The notes under the pieces were generated by a model. It saw only the letters and a list, made by a program, of their open reading frames with translations, was not told the origin of the DNA and did not search any database. Both the position numbers and the translations under genes were made by a program. Positions 34,288 through 44,162 of a stretch of 49,721 bases of DNA are shown here, in pieces. Each line of letters opens with the position of its first letter. The first letter of the stretch is position 1. This stretch comes from Bacteroidales bacterium (GTDB taxonomy: Bacteria; Bacteroidota; Bacteroidia; Bacteroidales; WCHB1-69), in the NCBI GenBank assembly GCA_016290295.1, contig JAEETJ010000020.1, positions 1 through 49,721 of the forward strand. The letters run 5' to 3'.

Positions 34288-34914
34288 TCAGAATCTTGCG
34301 CCAATTCCAACCTTAACAATGGCATCATAGCCCGCGTTCAGCTCAAACAAGCCATAAAACTTCTTTCCGACATTCACACCGAAAGCAGTTATATTGAAAG
34401 CAAAGAGAAAATTGTTATTTTCACCTTTCTCCGAACCCGTTTTGCTATCATAGTAAGTTGTACCCGAAAACAAATAGGCACAGCCAACATCCACACCGGA
34501 ATAGAGTCGCACCCAAGGACGGTTAAGGTAGGTAAATCTTACACTGGGCATCAGCGACACCAGCGCATAGTTGTCAACCGCAGTCATCACGGTACGCAAA
34601 GTATCCGCATAATGTTTTGTTTTCGCCAATTCCACGGTGGCTTTGACACCAACCTGACACCATGGTTTCACCTGATAATAATAATGAATACCATATACTC
34701 CATGCATTTTCAGCTCTACCGGCTGATGCGAGAAGGCACTACCCAAAGCGCTGAAAAAACCAATGGTGCCATAACCAAGCACACCTACAACGGAAGTAGG
34801 TCCAGCATCCACACCTATTTCATTCCGCAAATCACTATGGGGTTTCTGTGCAAACACGGCGTGGCAAAAACATAACAAACACACCACAAGAAAGATTTTT
34901 TTCTTGCCCTTCAT
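34288..34914 (-). CDS. Outer-membrane beta-barrel protein
   Basis: This 208-residue protein has a signal peptide (MKGKKKIFLVVCLLCFCHAV, cleaved near FAQ). The mature part has alternating hydrophobic/aromatic strands (e.g. VYGIHYYYQVKPWCQVGVKATVEL, FAFNITAFGVNVGKKFYGLFEL) and a terminal phenylalanine (KVGIGARF), the usual signal for outer-membrane insertion. It fits a small 8- to 10-stranded porin-like family; the function is unknown. The ATG at 34914 is chosen over a GTG at 34923 because the signal peptide is then of normal length. Confidence 0.75.
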   Translation of the reverse strand: MKGKKKIFLVVCLLCFCHAVFAQKPHSDLRNEIGVDAGPTSVVGVLGYGTIGFFSALGSAFSHQPVELKMHGVYGIHYYYQVKPWCQVGVKATVELAKTKHYADTLRTVMTAVDNYALVSLMPSVRFTYLNRPWVRLYSGVDVGCAYLFSGTTYYDSKTGSEKGENNNFLFAFNITAFGVNVGKKFYGLFELNAGYDAIVKVGIGARF

Positions 34915-34944
34915 ATAACTCACAAAATATTATATGTCAATAAT

Positions 34945-35439
34945 TTATTTCTTTATCAGCTTACCAAAGAGGCCACCAAGAACTTTTCCCACACCGGAAC
35001 CCGAATTGGAGGAGCTACCACCAAGCAACGATCCAAGGATACTGCCGATATTGCCAGTAGAGAAATTCTTTCCTAAAACCGAAAGGAGATTCGGGGCAAT
35101 TGACGCCAGAATATTGGAAACCTGATCGTTGGAGGTTCCTGTCTGTTTACCCAGTGAAGCAATCACCGAACTCAAATCACCACCAAAAACCTTTGAAAGA
35201 ATCTTTTTACCATCTTCAAGATTTATAGCCAATGACTGACCGGCATGATCACCAAGAGCTTGTGTCAAGGCGGCAGCACCAGCTGATGTGGATGAGTTTT
35301 TCTGCATAGCACTCAGGAACTTTGGAATAGCAGCCTGAATTACAGACATAATTTTTGAACCATCCAGATTGATGTTTTTACTGATTTCACCGATCATATC
35401 ATTGCCAGTGAGTGCGCCGATAATTTTACTTAAATCCAT
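34945..35439 (-). CDS. DUF937 protein
   Basis: This 164-residue protein is rich in Ser, Gly and Leu with a repeated helix pattern (IPKFLSAMQKN, IAPNLLSVLGKN), typical of DUF937/YidB-like proteins of unknown function. The C-terminus is a glycine/serine-rich segment (LGGSSSNSGSGVGKVLGG). There is no signal peptide, so it is cytosolic. It has its own promoter element (35476-35483), with the outer-membrane barrel gene downstream. Confidence 0.8.
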   Translation of the reverse strand: MDLSKIIGALTGNDMIGEISKNINLDGSKIMSVIQAAIPKFLSAMQKNSSTSAGAAALTQALGDHAGQSLAINLEDGKKILSKVFGGDLSSVIASLGKQTGTSNDQVSNILASIAPNLLSVLGKNFSTGNIGSILGSLLGGSSSNSGSGVGKVLGGLFGKLIKK

Positions 35440-35475
35440 AATTTGTTAGTTTTAATAAATTGATTATTTCTATGG

Positions 35476-35483
35476 CAAAATTA
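35476..35483 (-). promoter_or_regulatory. -7 element for the DUF937 gene
   Basis: TAATTTTG on the minus strand matches TAnnTTTG, 36 bp upstream of the ATG, just downstream of the dnaK terminator. Confidence 0.6.
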
Positions 35484-35500
35484 CATAAAAATATCAATTA

Positions 35501-35541
35501 AAAAACAAAAAAAAGAGACGCAAACAAAATATTGCGTCTCT
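35501..35541 (-). terminator. Terminator of dnaK
   Basis: AGAGACGCAA and TTGCGTCTCT form a perfect 10-bp stem with an 8-base loop, followed on the minus strand by a T-rich run (plus-strand 35501-35513). A strong intrinsic terminator. Confidence 0.9.
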
Positions 35542-35592
35542 CTTTTCGGACTAGATTATAATGTCCTTACATTGTATTCGTTTAGTTACAGA

Positions 35593-37527
35593 TTAATGGA
35601 CTTCTTCAAAATCCACATCCTGGACTTCCGACTGGTTGCCATTGTTGCCACCAGCCTGGCCTTGTGAGCCGGCACCAGGATTAGCGCCCTGATTAGCACC
35701 TCCGAAGTCAGCTCCGGGGGCACCGCCACCCTGCTGGTACATCTTGGCAGAAGCAGCCTGCCATGCGCCTTGCAGTTCGGCAGTAGCAGCGTCAATACCT
35801 GCGATGTCCTTCTTGTCGTGAGCTTCTTTCAGCTTAGCGGCAGCGGCTTCAATCTTAGCCTTATCGTCAGCAGGAACCTTGTCGCCGAATTCCTTCAGCT
35901 GTTTCTCAGTCTGGAATACCAGGCTGTCGGCAGCATTCAGTTTGTCAATTTCTTCCTTGGCTTTCTTGTCGGCTTCGGCATTGGCTTCAGCTTCAGCTTT
36001 CATTCTCTTGATTTCGTCATCTGACAAACCTGAAGAAGCTTCAATTCTGATCTTCTGTTCTTTTCCGCTGGCTTTGTCCTTAGCGGTCACATTCAAGATA
36101 CCATTGCTATCGATATCGAAGGTTACCTCAATCTGAGGAATACCTCTCATGGCAGCGGGAATACCGTCCAGGTGGAAACGGCCGATACTCTTGTTCTGTG
36201 CAGCCATAGGACGCTCGCCTTGCAGCACGTGAATCTCAACAGAGGTTTGGTTATCAGCAGCTGTGGTGAAGGTTTCGGTCTTTTTGGTCGGAATAGTGGT
36301 GTTAGCCTCAATCAGCTTGGTCATCACGCCACCGAGAGTTTCCAGACCTAAGGACAGCGGGGTAACATCCAACAAGAGGATATCGGTCACATCACCGCTC
36401 AACACACCACCCTGGATAGCAGCACCCACGGCCACCACTTCGTCGGGGTTAACACCCTTTGAAGGTACTTTGCCGAAGAAGTCTTCAACAATCTTCTGGA
36501 TAGCGGGGATACGGGTAGAACCACCCACCAAAATCACTTCGTCAATGTCAGAGGTTCTCAAACCTGCGTCTGCCAAAGCTTTCTTACATGGTTCGATAGT
36601 AGCACGGATCAAATCATCACAGAGCTGCTCGAACTGGGCACGGGTCAAAGTTCTTACCAAGTGCTGCGGCACACCATCGATAGGCATAATGTACGGCAGG
36701 TTGATTTCGGTGGAGTTGGAGCTTGACAGCTCGATTTTAGCCTTTTCAGCGGCTTCTTTCAGACGCTGCAGAGCCATTGCGTCTTTTCTCAAGTCAACAT
36801 TATAGTCTTTCTTGAATTCTTCAGCCAACCAGTCGATAATCTTGTGGTCGAAGTCATCACCGCCGAGGTGGGTATCACCATTGGTTGATTTTACTTCAAA
36901 CACGCCATCACCGAGTTCCAGGATAGAGATATCAAAGGTACCGCCACCGAGGTCGAAAACGGCAACTTTAGAGTCAGATTTCTTCTTGTCCAAGCCGTAT
37001 GCCAAAGCTGCGGCAGTAGGTTCGTTGATAATACGTTTTACTTTCAGACCGGCGATTTCACCAGCTTCCTTGGTAGCTTGACGCTGTGAGTCGCTGAAGT
37101 ATGCGGGCACGGTGATAACGGCTTCCGTCACTTCTTGTCCCAGATAATCTTCAGCGGTTTTCTTCATTTTCTGAAGAATCATAGCGGAGATTTCCTGAGC
37201 GGTATAAGAACGGTCGTCAATCTTCACTTTCGGCATGTTATTGCCAGCTCTTTCCACAGTGTAAGGAACACGTTCCACTTCTTTCACCACACGGTCGTAA
37301 GTTTCACCCATGAATCTCTTGATAGAGAAGATGGTTTTGGTAGGATTGGTGATAGCCTGACGTTTGGCTGGGTCACCCACTTTTCTTTCATTGTCACCCA
37401 CAAAAGCGACGATAGATGGTGTAGTTCTTCTGCCTTCGCTGTTCGGTATGACCACTGGTTCACTACCTTCCATAACGGCTACACATGAATTGGTAGTTCC
37501 TAAGTCGATTCCAATAATTTTTCCCAT
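35593..37527 (-). CDS. dnaK: Chaperone DnaK (Hsp70)
   Basis: This 644-residue ATP-dependent chaperone has an N-terminal ATPase domain beginning [16 protein letters not shown]. It includes [13 protein letters not shown] and the phosphate-binding [10 protein letters not shown]. The substrate-binding domain follows at about 390-500 ([17 protein letters not shown]). The helical lid precedes a Gly/Gln/Asn-rich tail ending [10 protein letters not shown], close to the usual EEVD-like acidic end. grpE and dnaJ are not adjacent. A 6-bp inverted repeat in the leader (37577-37596) may be regulatory, and no CIRCE element was seen. Confidence 0.97.
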   Translation of the reverse strand: MGKIIGIDLGTTNSCVAVMEGSEPVVIPNSEGRRTTPSIVAFVGDNERKVGDPAKRQAITNPTKTIFSIKRFMGETYDRVVKEVERVPYTVERAGNNMPKVKIDDRSYTAQEISAMILQKMKKTAEDYLGQEVTEAVITVPAYFSDSQRQATKEAGEIAGLKVKRIINEPTAAALAYGLDKKKSDSKVAVFDLGGGTFDISILELGDGVFEVKSTNGDTHLGGDDFDHKIIDWLAEEFKKDYNVDLRKDAMALQRLKEAAEKAKIELSSSNSTEINLPYIMPIDGVPQHLVRTLTRAQFEQLCDDLIRATIEPCKKALADAGLRTSDIDEVILVGGSTRIPAIQKIVEDFFGKVPSKGVNPDEVVAVGAAIQGGVLSGDVTDILLLDVTPLSLGLETLGGVMTKLIEANTTIPTKKTETFTTAADNQTSVEIHVLQGERPMAAQNKSIGRFHLDGIPAAMRGIPQIEVTFDIDSNGILNVTAKDKASGKEQKIRIEASSGLSDDEIKRMKAEAEANAEADKKAKEEIDKLNAADSLVFQTEKQLKEFGDKVPADDKAKIEAAAAKLKEAHDKKDIAGIDAATAELQGAWQAASAKMYQQGGGAPGADFGGANQGANPGAGSQGQAGGNNGNQSEVQDVDFEEVH

Positions 37528-37576
37528 AGTTGTAAGTTTTTAATTGTTATTATTATTTTTTACTTTCTGATTTTAT

Positions 37577-37596
37577 TGTCGTCCTCACAAACGACA
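37577..37596 (-). promoter_or_regulatory. Inverted repeat in the dnaK leader
   Basis: TGTCGT, eight bases and ACGACA form a perfect 6-bp inverted repeat 50-69 bp upstream of the dnaK ATG. The 13-base string TATTGTCGTCCTC (37574-37586, plus strand) also occurs upstream of porP (44011-44023). A clear TAnnTTTG was not found, so this may be part of a non-canonical promoter or an operator. Confidence 0.4.
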
Positions 37597-37624
37597 CTGG
37601 CCAAATAGCAATTATTATGCCAAA

Positions 37625-37800
37625 AACAGGGGACAGGTGACAGGTTGCAGGTTTCAGTTGATAATTTACAATTAACAATTAATAATTAACAGTTACCATA
37701 CTTTACAACAAACTGATTTACAACAAATTAATCAACTAATTCGCTAATTTACGCATTAATTAGTTTGCTAATTTGCTAATTTACTAATTTGCTAATTAAA
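37625..37800. repeat. Short tandem repeats between dnaK and gldN
   Basis: ACAGGTT/GCAGGTT, AATTAAC and AATTTGCT-type units with 7- or 8-bp periods fill most of the 366-bp gap between gldN (stop 37894) and dnaK (start 37527). The rest holds the gldN terminator and the dnaK leader. No gene was found in it. Confidence 0.75.
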
Positions 37801-37826
37801 GACTGACATTTTGTCATACAAGACAT

Positions 37827-37853
37827 AAAAAAAGGAAGGCCGTTCAGCCTTCC
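37827..37853 (-). terminator. Terminator of the T9SS operon
   Basis: GGAAGGC and GCCTTCC form a 7-bp stem with a 6-base loop, followed on the minus strand by seven T residues. It sits 40 bp downstream of the gldN stop codon. Confidence 0.85.
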
Positions 37854-37893
37854 CTATATTATTAAATCATGAAATAAGTTCTTTTTTTTTCTT

Positions 37894-38838
37894 TTAGAAT
37901 TCCCAGAGGTCGCTTTCGTAAGTACGAAGTTTCTCAGTGATTCTTTCAGATTCAATCATCTGGTCACGAGCATTAGCAATGTAATCGGAGATCTGGCGAT
38001 CATACACATTGTCTTCTGCATAGATGTAACCATTGAAATCTCTCTTGAAAGTCAAGAGGTCGTCGTATGACAATCTCTGAGCATTATTCTTGGTGTTAAA
38101 GACTTCCTGTTTTACCAAGAAAGGTCTCAGTTCTTCATAATAGATATGTCCCAGACGTCTGCGGGTCTTCTGAGCTCTGACATTATCTTCGTCACCCATA
38201 TCCTCATCATCATAATTGTTGCTGTTTGGGTTATCACGTTCAAACTCGAGGATAGGTTCGAGCTCAAGAATACGAACATAATATTTGGAAGTCTGTTTGT
38301 CGAAATACCATACTTCCTTGATATTATAGGACATAATATCCTTAGCCTCGAAGCTCTCATGAATCTCCTGATAATCGATCACATCACCACTTTCAGGGTC
38401 AACGATAGGCACCTGTCGTGTCTGTGACAACGAATTTTGCACTTCCTCTCTGCTGTAAGGAATAGTGCAGAACTCATCATTATAGATAGGAAGAGCATCT
38501 GCATTATCGGGATTAGCGAAGTCGATGGCATCAAAAATGGTCTGTGCCAAACTTCTCCAAGTACCCTTCACTTCAGTCGGGAAATACAACGGATGGTTCT
38601 TTTTGTCACGCAGGTCGATACGGCGCCAGATAACGTGATAGTACATCACATCTGCTTGACGCTGATGAGCGAACGGAACGGGTTCCGAGAACTCTCCAGT
38701 ATTCACCTGTGTCCATGGGGTCTCAACGGGTTTACGAACCGGCTGAGCCATGGTGCTGCCATCAAATTCACCATCTTCCTGTGCAAAAGCAAAGGCAGCG
38801 GTAAAAAGGGCAATTAATAATAAACTGAACTTTTTCAT
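37894..38838 (-). CDS. gldN: T9SS ring/motor component GldN/PorN
   Basis: This 314-residue periplasmic protein has a signal peptide (MKKFSLLLIALFTAAFAFA). In P. gingivalis PorN forms a ring with the lipoprotein PorK and contacts PorM in the type IX secretion system. The family features VMYYHVIWRRIDLRDKKNHPLYFP (about 65-88) and the acidic stretch PNSNNYDDEDMGDED (about 205-219) are visible. It is the last gene of porP-gldK-gldL-gldM-gldN, starting 17 bp after gldM, with a terminator downstream. Confidence 0.93.
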   Translation of the reverse strand: MKKFSLLLIALFTAAFAFAQEDGEFDGSTMAQPVRKPVETPWTQVNTGEFSEPVPFAHQRQADVMYYHVIWRRIDLRDKKNHPLYFPTEVKGTWRSLAQTIFDAIDFANPDNADALPIYNDEFCTIPYSREEVQNSLSQTRQVPIVDPESGDVIDYQEIHESFEAKDIMSYNIKEVWYFDKQTSKYYVRILELEPILEFERDNPNSNNYDDEDMGDEDNVRAQKTRRRLGHIYYEELRPFLVKQEVFNTKNNAQRLSYDDLLTFKRDFNGYIYAEDNVYDRQISDYIANARDQMIESERITEKLRTYESDLWEF

Positions 38839-38855
38839 GATATAATTTTTTTAGT

Positions 38856-40472
38856 TTATTTGATACGAACTGTGATTTCGTCCAAAGTTCTCTGACCAGC
38901 TTCGCAAGAAGCTTTAATGCCAGTAAAGATAATGGTTGTACCAGAACCTGACTTAGCGATTTTTTGTTTAACAGCCTCGCTGAAGTTAGCACCAGTACAT
39001 GTCAATGGGTTATCCTCATAACCTTTGGAGATGAAAATCACCTGATATGAGTTGATAGTCCATTTCAAGTCGTATGCGAAATCATCACCCATAGCGGCTC
39101 TGATGAACGGGTTGGCTGTCAATTCGGTTTTACTTCTCTTACCACCTCTGATATTTGCACCGATGGTAGCGCGCGGGTCAGGAACACGTTTCACACGGAA
39201 AGTAGTTGAACCCATAGCTTGTGTTTTACCACCTAAATTAGCGCTTACCGTAGCTTCCACAGTTTTACCAATCAAAGAAGCGGGAACTGAGATGTTGAAT
39301 TTACCAGCTTCAGCACGTGTCACACCACAACCCGGGAAATTCACTGACAACTGGTCAGGAGCAACCGGAGCTGACACAGATACCGGGTTAGCGATACCAG
39401 CATACAACACATTCATCTTTTCAGCTGAAATAGTTGCAGAAGGTTTCACCACCATGTAACGGTCACTGAATGAATAATATTGGTCGGTTCCATCAGGAGC
39501 TTTGATCTTGATCAAACCGGCATATCTTTGCTCACCAATACCACCAGCGCCGAGTTCCAGTCTTACCAAACCATTTTCACCCTCTAACTTAATAGCACCA
39601 TCCAATTGGGCCTCTGTCAAAGTGTCAACACCTGTTTTATAATAAACTTCAGGAGTTGATTTGGTATCGTATGCAGAAACGATGATGTCGGCAGTATATT
39701 TATCACCGGTGAACACCATACGGGAGTTCGGGATGGCACGACCTGACACATTGTCAAATTTGAAGTCACTTGCACTGATAGAGTTCTTTACATACTCCAA
39801 CATTTTGGATTCAGCGTTACGAACTTCACCTTCAGTGGTATTAATCAAGGTGACTGCAGCACTCATGATAACATCATAGAAGTTGTGTTCTTCCCAAGAC
39901 TGGGTCGTTGCGCCTTCTTTGCCTTTGTATGTTTGTTCTACATTCAAACCAATAGTTTTGGCCATAGCCTCACGCTGAGCAGGATTATCTACCAATGACA
40001 AAATTTCAGCTTTATATTTAATAATAGCTTCTTTCATCTTTGTGGCATTTTTCTGCTCAATCATGAACTGAGTAGGTTTGCTTCTTTCATCCTTAGACTG
40101 GATAGTAGCCACAGTTTTAGGCTTACCTTCTTTATCCTCGTAAGTGTTATCCACATAGATAATCAAATCTTTTTTGATTTTCTCTATTTCATTGATCAAA
40201 GCATCGGTTTTCTGCTTCAGTACCATAGCTTTTTGCTCGGCGTCTTTTACTTTTTCAGCTCCCAAGATGGCCTTCTGACCTTCCAACCAGGAGTAGTCAC
40301 TTTCATTTTTAGCCACAGTATTGGCCGTTGATGAGACCATGGTATCATCAACCAAACTGAAGGCTTCAATGATATCTTTAGACACATTCAATGCCAACAT
40401 AGCGGTCAGCACCAAATACATCATACCAATCATCTTTTGCCGCGGGGTTTCCGGACAATTTGTTGCACCCAT
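38856..40472 (-). CDS. gldM: T9SS motor component GldM/PorM
   Basis: This 538-residue protein has one N-terminal membrane helix (about 12-30, MIGMMYLVLTAMLALNVS) containing the conserved residues that contact GldL, then a long periplasmic part of four domains. It bridges the inner-membrane motor to the GldK-GldN ring and transmits proton-driven rotation in characterised systems. The N-terminus GATNCPETPRQKMIGMMYLV is diagnostic. It is co-transcribed with gldL (53 bp upstream) and gldN (17 bp downstream). Confidence 0.95.
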   Translation of the reverse strand: MGATNCPETPRQKMIGMMYLVLTAMLALNVSKDIIEAFSLVDDTMVSSTANTVAKNESDYSWLEGQKAILGAEKVKDAEQKAMVLKQKTDALINEIEKIKKDLIIYVDNTYEDKEGKPKTVATIQSKDERSKPTQFMIEQKNATKMKEAIIKYKAEILSLVDNPAQREAMAKTIGLNVEQTYKGKEGATTQSWEEHNFYDVIMSAAVTLINTTEGEVRNAESKMLEYVKNSISASDFKFDNVSGRAIPNSRMVFTGDKYTADIIVSAYDTKSTPEVYYKTGVDTLTEAQLDGAIKLEGENGLVRLELGAGGIGEQRYAGLIKIKAPDGTDQYYSFSDRYMVVKPSATISAEKMNVLYAGIANPVSVSAPVAPDQLSVNFPGCGVTRAEAGKFNISVPASLIGKTVEATVSANLGGKTQAMGSTTFRVKRVPDPRATIGANIRGGKRSKTELTANPFIRAAMGDDFAYDLKWTINSYQVIFISKGYEDNPLTCTGANFSEAVKQKIAKSGSGTTIIFTGIKASCEAGQRTLDEITVRIK

Positions 40473-40525
40473 ATTACTTTTTTATTTTTTGATTAACAGA
40501 TTAATTGAGTTTAGAGATTAGTTGA

Positions 40526-41434
40526 CTACATATTAGTACTCATAGCAGCAACCATCTTGCCGTATACGTTGTTCAGTCTGGCCACATTCTTAGTCAATTG
40601 GTCAACTTCTTTCTTGTACGTTTCAACATTGCTCAGAGAAGCGTTCAAGTTGTCAGCGAAGTTGTTCATGCTATCCAAAACAGACTTGTTAGCTTTTGCC
40701 ATAGCCTCAGTATTCTTCATCTGGGACTCATACATAGTATTGATTGAAGTCAGGTTGTGGTTCAACTTGTTCAATTGTTCATTGTAGGAACCAGTATCGC
40801 TCTTCAAAGCCTTAGTGGTTTCTTCATAAATAGTAGCCAGATTACCCACTGCACTGGCAGCTTTTTGAACATTCTCCAGATATTTTTCAGAAATAGTTGA
40901 ATCGGTATCCAAAGATTTGGAAGTCTTATCATATTGAAGGGTAAGATTTCTCACAGATTCTGCGGCTTTCTTCAAGTTATTCACATAACCATCGGTAGCA
41001 GCGGTAGCGTCAGCAGCACCAGCCAATTTATGAGCATTGTCGCTCAAATTACGCATACCAGAAGCCAAACTTTCAATCAATTCAGGACCAATTTTAGCTT
41101 CAGTCAGCATCTGATCCAACTGCTGTGTAGGAGTGCCAGTAAGAGCTTTTTTCTTGTCAGCTTTTTTACCTTCTTTACCTGTTTCTTCTTCGTCGCCTAA
41201 AGCCAACTCGGGATAAACCAATGCCCAATTGTATTCCACATGAAGCGGTTCGAATGCTGAGAAGAAGAAGATGATAGCTTCTGTACACATACCTAACATA
41301 AGCATGACACCAGCGCCTTTGTAGTGTTGGATTTTGAACAATGCACCCAAGATTACGAGAGATGCGCCCCAGCCATACAATTTGGTCATAAAGTTTTTGT
41401 AACCTTTACTTCTTACTAATTTGTAAAGTCCCAT
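40526..41434 (-). CDS. gldL: T9SS motor component GldL/PorL
   Basis: This 302-residue inner-membrane protein has two membrane helices (about 18-36 and 41-62) and a long cytoplasmic helical/coiled-coil region (about 110-302). With GldM it forms the proton-driven rotary motor; the conserved glutamate in TM2 (GMCTEAIIFFFSAFEP) is the expected proton-path residue. The motif FMTKLYGWGASLVILGALFKI opens TM1. A lysine-rich segment (KEGKKADKKKAL) precedes the coiled coil. Confidence 0.95.
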   Translation of the reverse strand: MGLYKLVRSKGYKNFMTKLYGWGASLVILGALFKIQHYKGAGVMLMLGMCTEAIIFFFSAFEPLHVEYNWALVYPELALGDEEETGKEGKKADKKKALTGTPTQQLDQMLTEAKIGPELIESLASGMRNLSDNAHKLAGAADATAATDGYVNNLKKAAESVRNLTLQYDKTSKSLDTDSTISEKYLENVQKAASAVGNLATIYEETTKALKSDTGSYNEQLNKLNHNLTSINTMYESQMKNTEAMAKANKSVLDSMNNFADNLNASLSNVETYKKEVDQLTKNVARLNNVYGKMVAAMSTNM

Positions 41435-41489
41435 AGTTTTGTTTTTTTAATTGTTTAAGTATTTAATTGATTATCTAAAATTCTATATA

Positions 41490-42902
41490 TTAATATACAT
41501 GTGATGCGCTATTGCTGTCACCTCTTTGACGGCCCATATAGTGCTGTATGCAACGGAAACCTACGTAGCATTTGCAAGTATCTTGATATTCGTAAGTTCT
41601 GGCATATACTCTGGTATAGTAGCTAACATCTTTCCAAGAACCACCGCGGATCACTTTTCTCTTCTTTTCAGGAGTGTCAGATTTCTTAGCATAGTAAGTG
41701 TATTGCGGGTTCAAGTCGTGAGTGAAGTTAACTGCTGATTCATCGTAAGCATCTTCGCACCATTCAGCCACATTACCAGCCATGTCGAACAAGCCGTAAT
41801 CATTGGGATGATAGTGAGCCACAATGCTGGGATACGGATTACCGTCAGCGATGTAGTTACCACGCTGGGGTTTGAAGTTGCTCAAGAAGCAACCGTTCTG
41901 ATTCTGGGTTCCAGGACCACCCCAAGGATATGAAGCCATCACTTTACCACCACGAGCAGCGTATTCCCATTCGCTTTCGGTAGGCAGACGGAATTCCTGT
42001 TCGTTTTCATAGCCTTTCTTGCTCAACCAAGCCAGTCTCAGCATCGTTCTCCAGTGTACGAAAGCCTTAGCCTGAATCCAGCTGACACCTACAACAGGAT
42101 AATTGTCATATCTGGTATTGGAGAAATAATTTTGCAGCATCGGTTCATTCATAGAATAGGTGAAATCATGTGCCCATGCCAAAGTATCAGGATAAATGTT
42201 CACCACATTCTTGCGGATAAAGCGTGTATAACCGCCATTCAAGTGACTGGGACGATTGGCATACATACCACCAAACTCATAGTCATTATCTGTTCCGAAT
42301 TCCTTATATGAAGCACCGAAATCTTCCGGATTCTTGGGATCACGGTAATTTCTGTAGTCATATTCCCAATACTCATAATTGTACATGGCTGTATTGGTAG
42401 AATTAGGACGGAAATGATAAAAACGTGTATTCACCTTGTTGAACAGAGGACTCAAAGCAGCCTGGACTTCCTCGTCTTCTGAATCCCAAGGAATATCCTC
42501 TCTCCAGTTAATCAACTTAGGCTCAATCACTTCTCCTTCATTCTCACCACTTTTGTATTTCAGGAAATGGTTACTCTCGTCGAGTTCTCCCAACAGGACA
42601 TGAGCAATAGAGTCGCGTACCCAGTATACAAACTGGCGATACTCATTGTTGGTGATTTCTGTTTCATCCATCCAAAATGCAGTGATAGTCACATTCTTGG
42701 ACTGATGAGTCAAGGCAAAAGGAACATCCTCGTCGCCCGAGCCCATCATGTAGTGACCAGCAGGAACATAAACCATACCGTATGGTTCAACATCCATAAA
42801 GTCGGGACGGTCTTTCACACCGACCAACTGGCCGTCACCATTGTTTTTGCATGACAGGAAAATCACACAAACAACCAATAATAATGCTGCTAATTTTTTC
42901 AT
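41490..42902 (-). CDS. gldK: T9SS lipoprotein GldK/PorK
   Basis: This 470-residue outer-membrane lipoprotein has a signal of 17 residues and lipidated C18 (CVIFLSCKNN). A formylglycine-generating-enzyme-like fold follows (about 45-450), with MVYVPAGHYMMGSGDED at the start and RGGSWKDVSYYTRVYAR near the end; in this family it is structural, not enzymatic. It forms the periplasmic ring with GldN. The ATG at 42902 is preferred to a codon at 42929, because the latter would add nine residues before the signal peptide. The gene lies between porP and gldL. Confidence 0.95.
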   Translation of the reverse strand: MKKLAALLLVVCVIFLSCKNNGDGQLVGVKDRPDFMDVEPYGMVYVPAGHYMMGSGDEDVPFALTHQSKNVTITAFWMDETEITNNEYRQFVYWVRDSIAHVLLGELDESNHFLKYKSGENEGEVIEPKLINWREDIPWDSEDEEVQAALSPLFNKVNTRFYHFRPNSTNTAMYNYEYWEYDYRNYRDPKNPEDFGASYKEFGTDNDYEFGGMYANRPSHLNGGYTRFIRKNVVNIYPDTLAWAHDFTYSMNEPMLQNYFSNTRYDNYPVVGVSWIQAKAFVHWRTMLRLAWLSKKGYENEQEFRLPTESEWEYAARGGKVMASYPWGGPGTQNQNGCFLSNFKPQRGNYIADGNPYPSIVAHYHPNDYGLFDMAGNVAEWCEDAYDESAVNFTHDLNPQYTYYAKKSDTPEKKRKVIRGGSWKDVSYYTRVYARTYEYQDTCKCYVGFRCIQHYMGRQRGDSNSASHVY

Positions 42903-42965
42903 ATCTCTATTATTTAGATTGCAAAACAAACGATTAAAATCTCTAAATTATTGTGTTAATATATG

Positions 42966-43994
42966 TTAATACTGATTCTTGTAGATATTTCTGGTAGAAC
43001 CATAACCCGAGAAAATCTCTTCTTTATAGATATCGAAGCAGTAGCGGACCATTACCTCAAGGTCGCCATAGCCTCTGTTTTTCTTCCATCCCAACTTGCT
43101 GGTTGTGAAACCGTATGCAAGACCTAAGTCAATACCTTTCAAGTAGTTATTTGAATGATTATAGAAAGGACGTGCACCAAATAAAACAGAAACGGCGTCA
43201 TCAATACGGTAAGACAAGCCACCCCAGAAAACGCCATTATATCTTGTCAAAAGCATCAAGTCAAACTGCACAGTCTTAAGGTCTGTTTTAATCAATGCTG
43301 ATGGTTCCAAAGTCCAGTTAGGATTCCATGGCAAAATCCAGATATAACCGCCATGGGCATACAGTTGTCGTGAACGGTTAATCACACTATTGTCACCAGA
43401 CAAACGAATCTTGGTAATTAGCTGTGTACCAGACAGACCCACATTCCAACGCTCGGCCTTGTAAAACAAACCGAAGTTGATATCAAAGTCCATTACAGAC
43501 TCATTATCGGTTTTGATTTTGTCCAACAATTCATCACCGGTTTCCAATGCATGCAACTTAGAACCATCAAAAGCCTGGTTATAGAAGCCCAACTGAAGAC
43601 CGATTCCCAAATGACCAGTAGGTATTTTTAACTTATACGCATAACCAAAACGAACACCTACATTATTATATAGACCAACACGGTCACTTAAGATAGAAAG
43701 ACCAAAGCTACCTTTAGCTTTGCGAAGATAGGACTCAATATTAAAGAGGAATTCACGAGGCGCAGTTTTCTCCTTGGTAATATTACCATTCTCATCTTGA
43801 TATACATCCTGCCAACCCAAATAGGCTTGTCTGTAGAATGCAGTAAAACACAATGTATTGCTTTGTTCACCCATTGCACCAGGGTTATAATACATCGTTG
43901 CCCACGGAAATAGCGTAAATTGTGCATCATCTTGCGCAAATACACTCGTTGAGCATGCTACCAAAAGGAGCAAAAACGCACAAACTTTTTTCAT
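42966..43994 (-). CDS. porP: T9SS outer-membrane protein PorP/SprF family
   Basis: This 342-residue beta-barrel protein has a signal peptide (MKKVCAFLLLLVACSTSVFA). The family start pattern DAQFTLFPWATMYYNPGAMGEQ and strands such as YRIDDAVSVLFGARPFYNHSNNY are visible. PorP/SprF proteins are needed for T9SS assembly or for delivery of particular cargo. It is the first gene of the five-gene T9SS block, behind a promoter with a leader of about 155 nt. A P. gingivalis-like gene order supports the porP name; sprF-like paralogues cannot be excluded. Confidence 0.9.
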   Translation of the reverse strand: MKKVCAFLLLLVACSTSVFAQDDAQFTLFPWATMYYNPGAMGEQSNTLCFTAFYRQAYLGWQDVYQDENGNITKEKTAPREFLFNIESYLRKAKGSFGLSILSDRVGLYNNVGVRFGYAYKLKIPTGHLGIGLQLGFYNQAFDGSKLHALETGDELLDKIKTDNESVMDFDINFGLFYKAERWNVGLSGTQLITKIRLSGDNSVINRSRQLYAHGGYIWILPWNPNWTLEPSALIKTDLKTVQFDLMLLTRYNGVFWGGLSYRIDDAVSVLFGARPFYNHSNNYLKGIDLGLAYGFTTSKLGWKKNRGYGDLEVMVRYCFDIYKEEIFSGYGSTRNIYKNQY

Positions 43995-44146
43995 TCGTTC
44001 ACTCTTTATATATTGTCGTCCTCTAATTCTTTAAAATATTCATACCCAATAGTTTATGCTGGCTTTTCAGACTCTGCAAATCTCTAAATCATACAACTCT
44101 CCCACCCGATTTGCGAAAATTCAAACCAACATTATCTTTCATTCCA

Positions 44147-44162
44147 TTTTGAAGCTTCAAAA
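44147..44162. promoter_or_regulatory. Perfect 16-bp palindrome at the T9SS operon promoter
   Basis: TTTTGAAGCTTCAAAA is fully self-complementary and overlaps the -7 element (44158-44165) and the predicted transcription start (near 44151) of the porP operon. A candidate operator. Confidence 0.5.

Noticed and set aside
37528-37600. CIRCE element sought upstream of dnaK
   Set aside because: No TTAGCACTC-N9-GAGTGCTAA. Only an unrelated TGTCGT/ACGACA inverted repeat was found.
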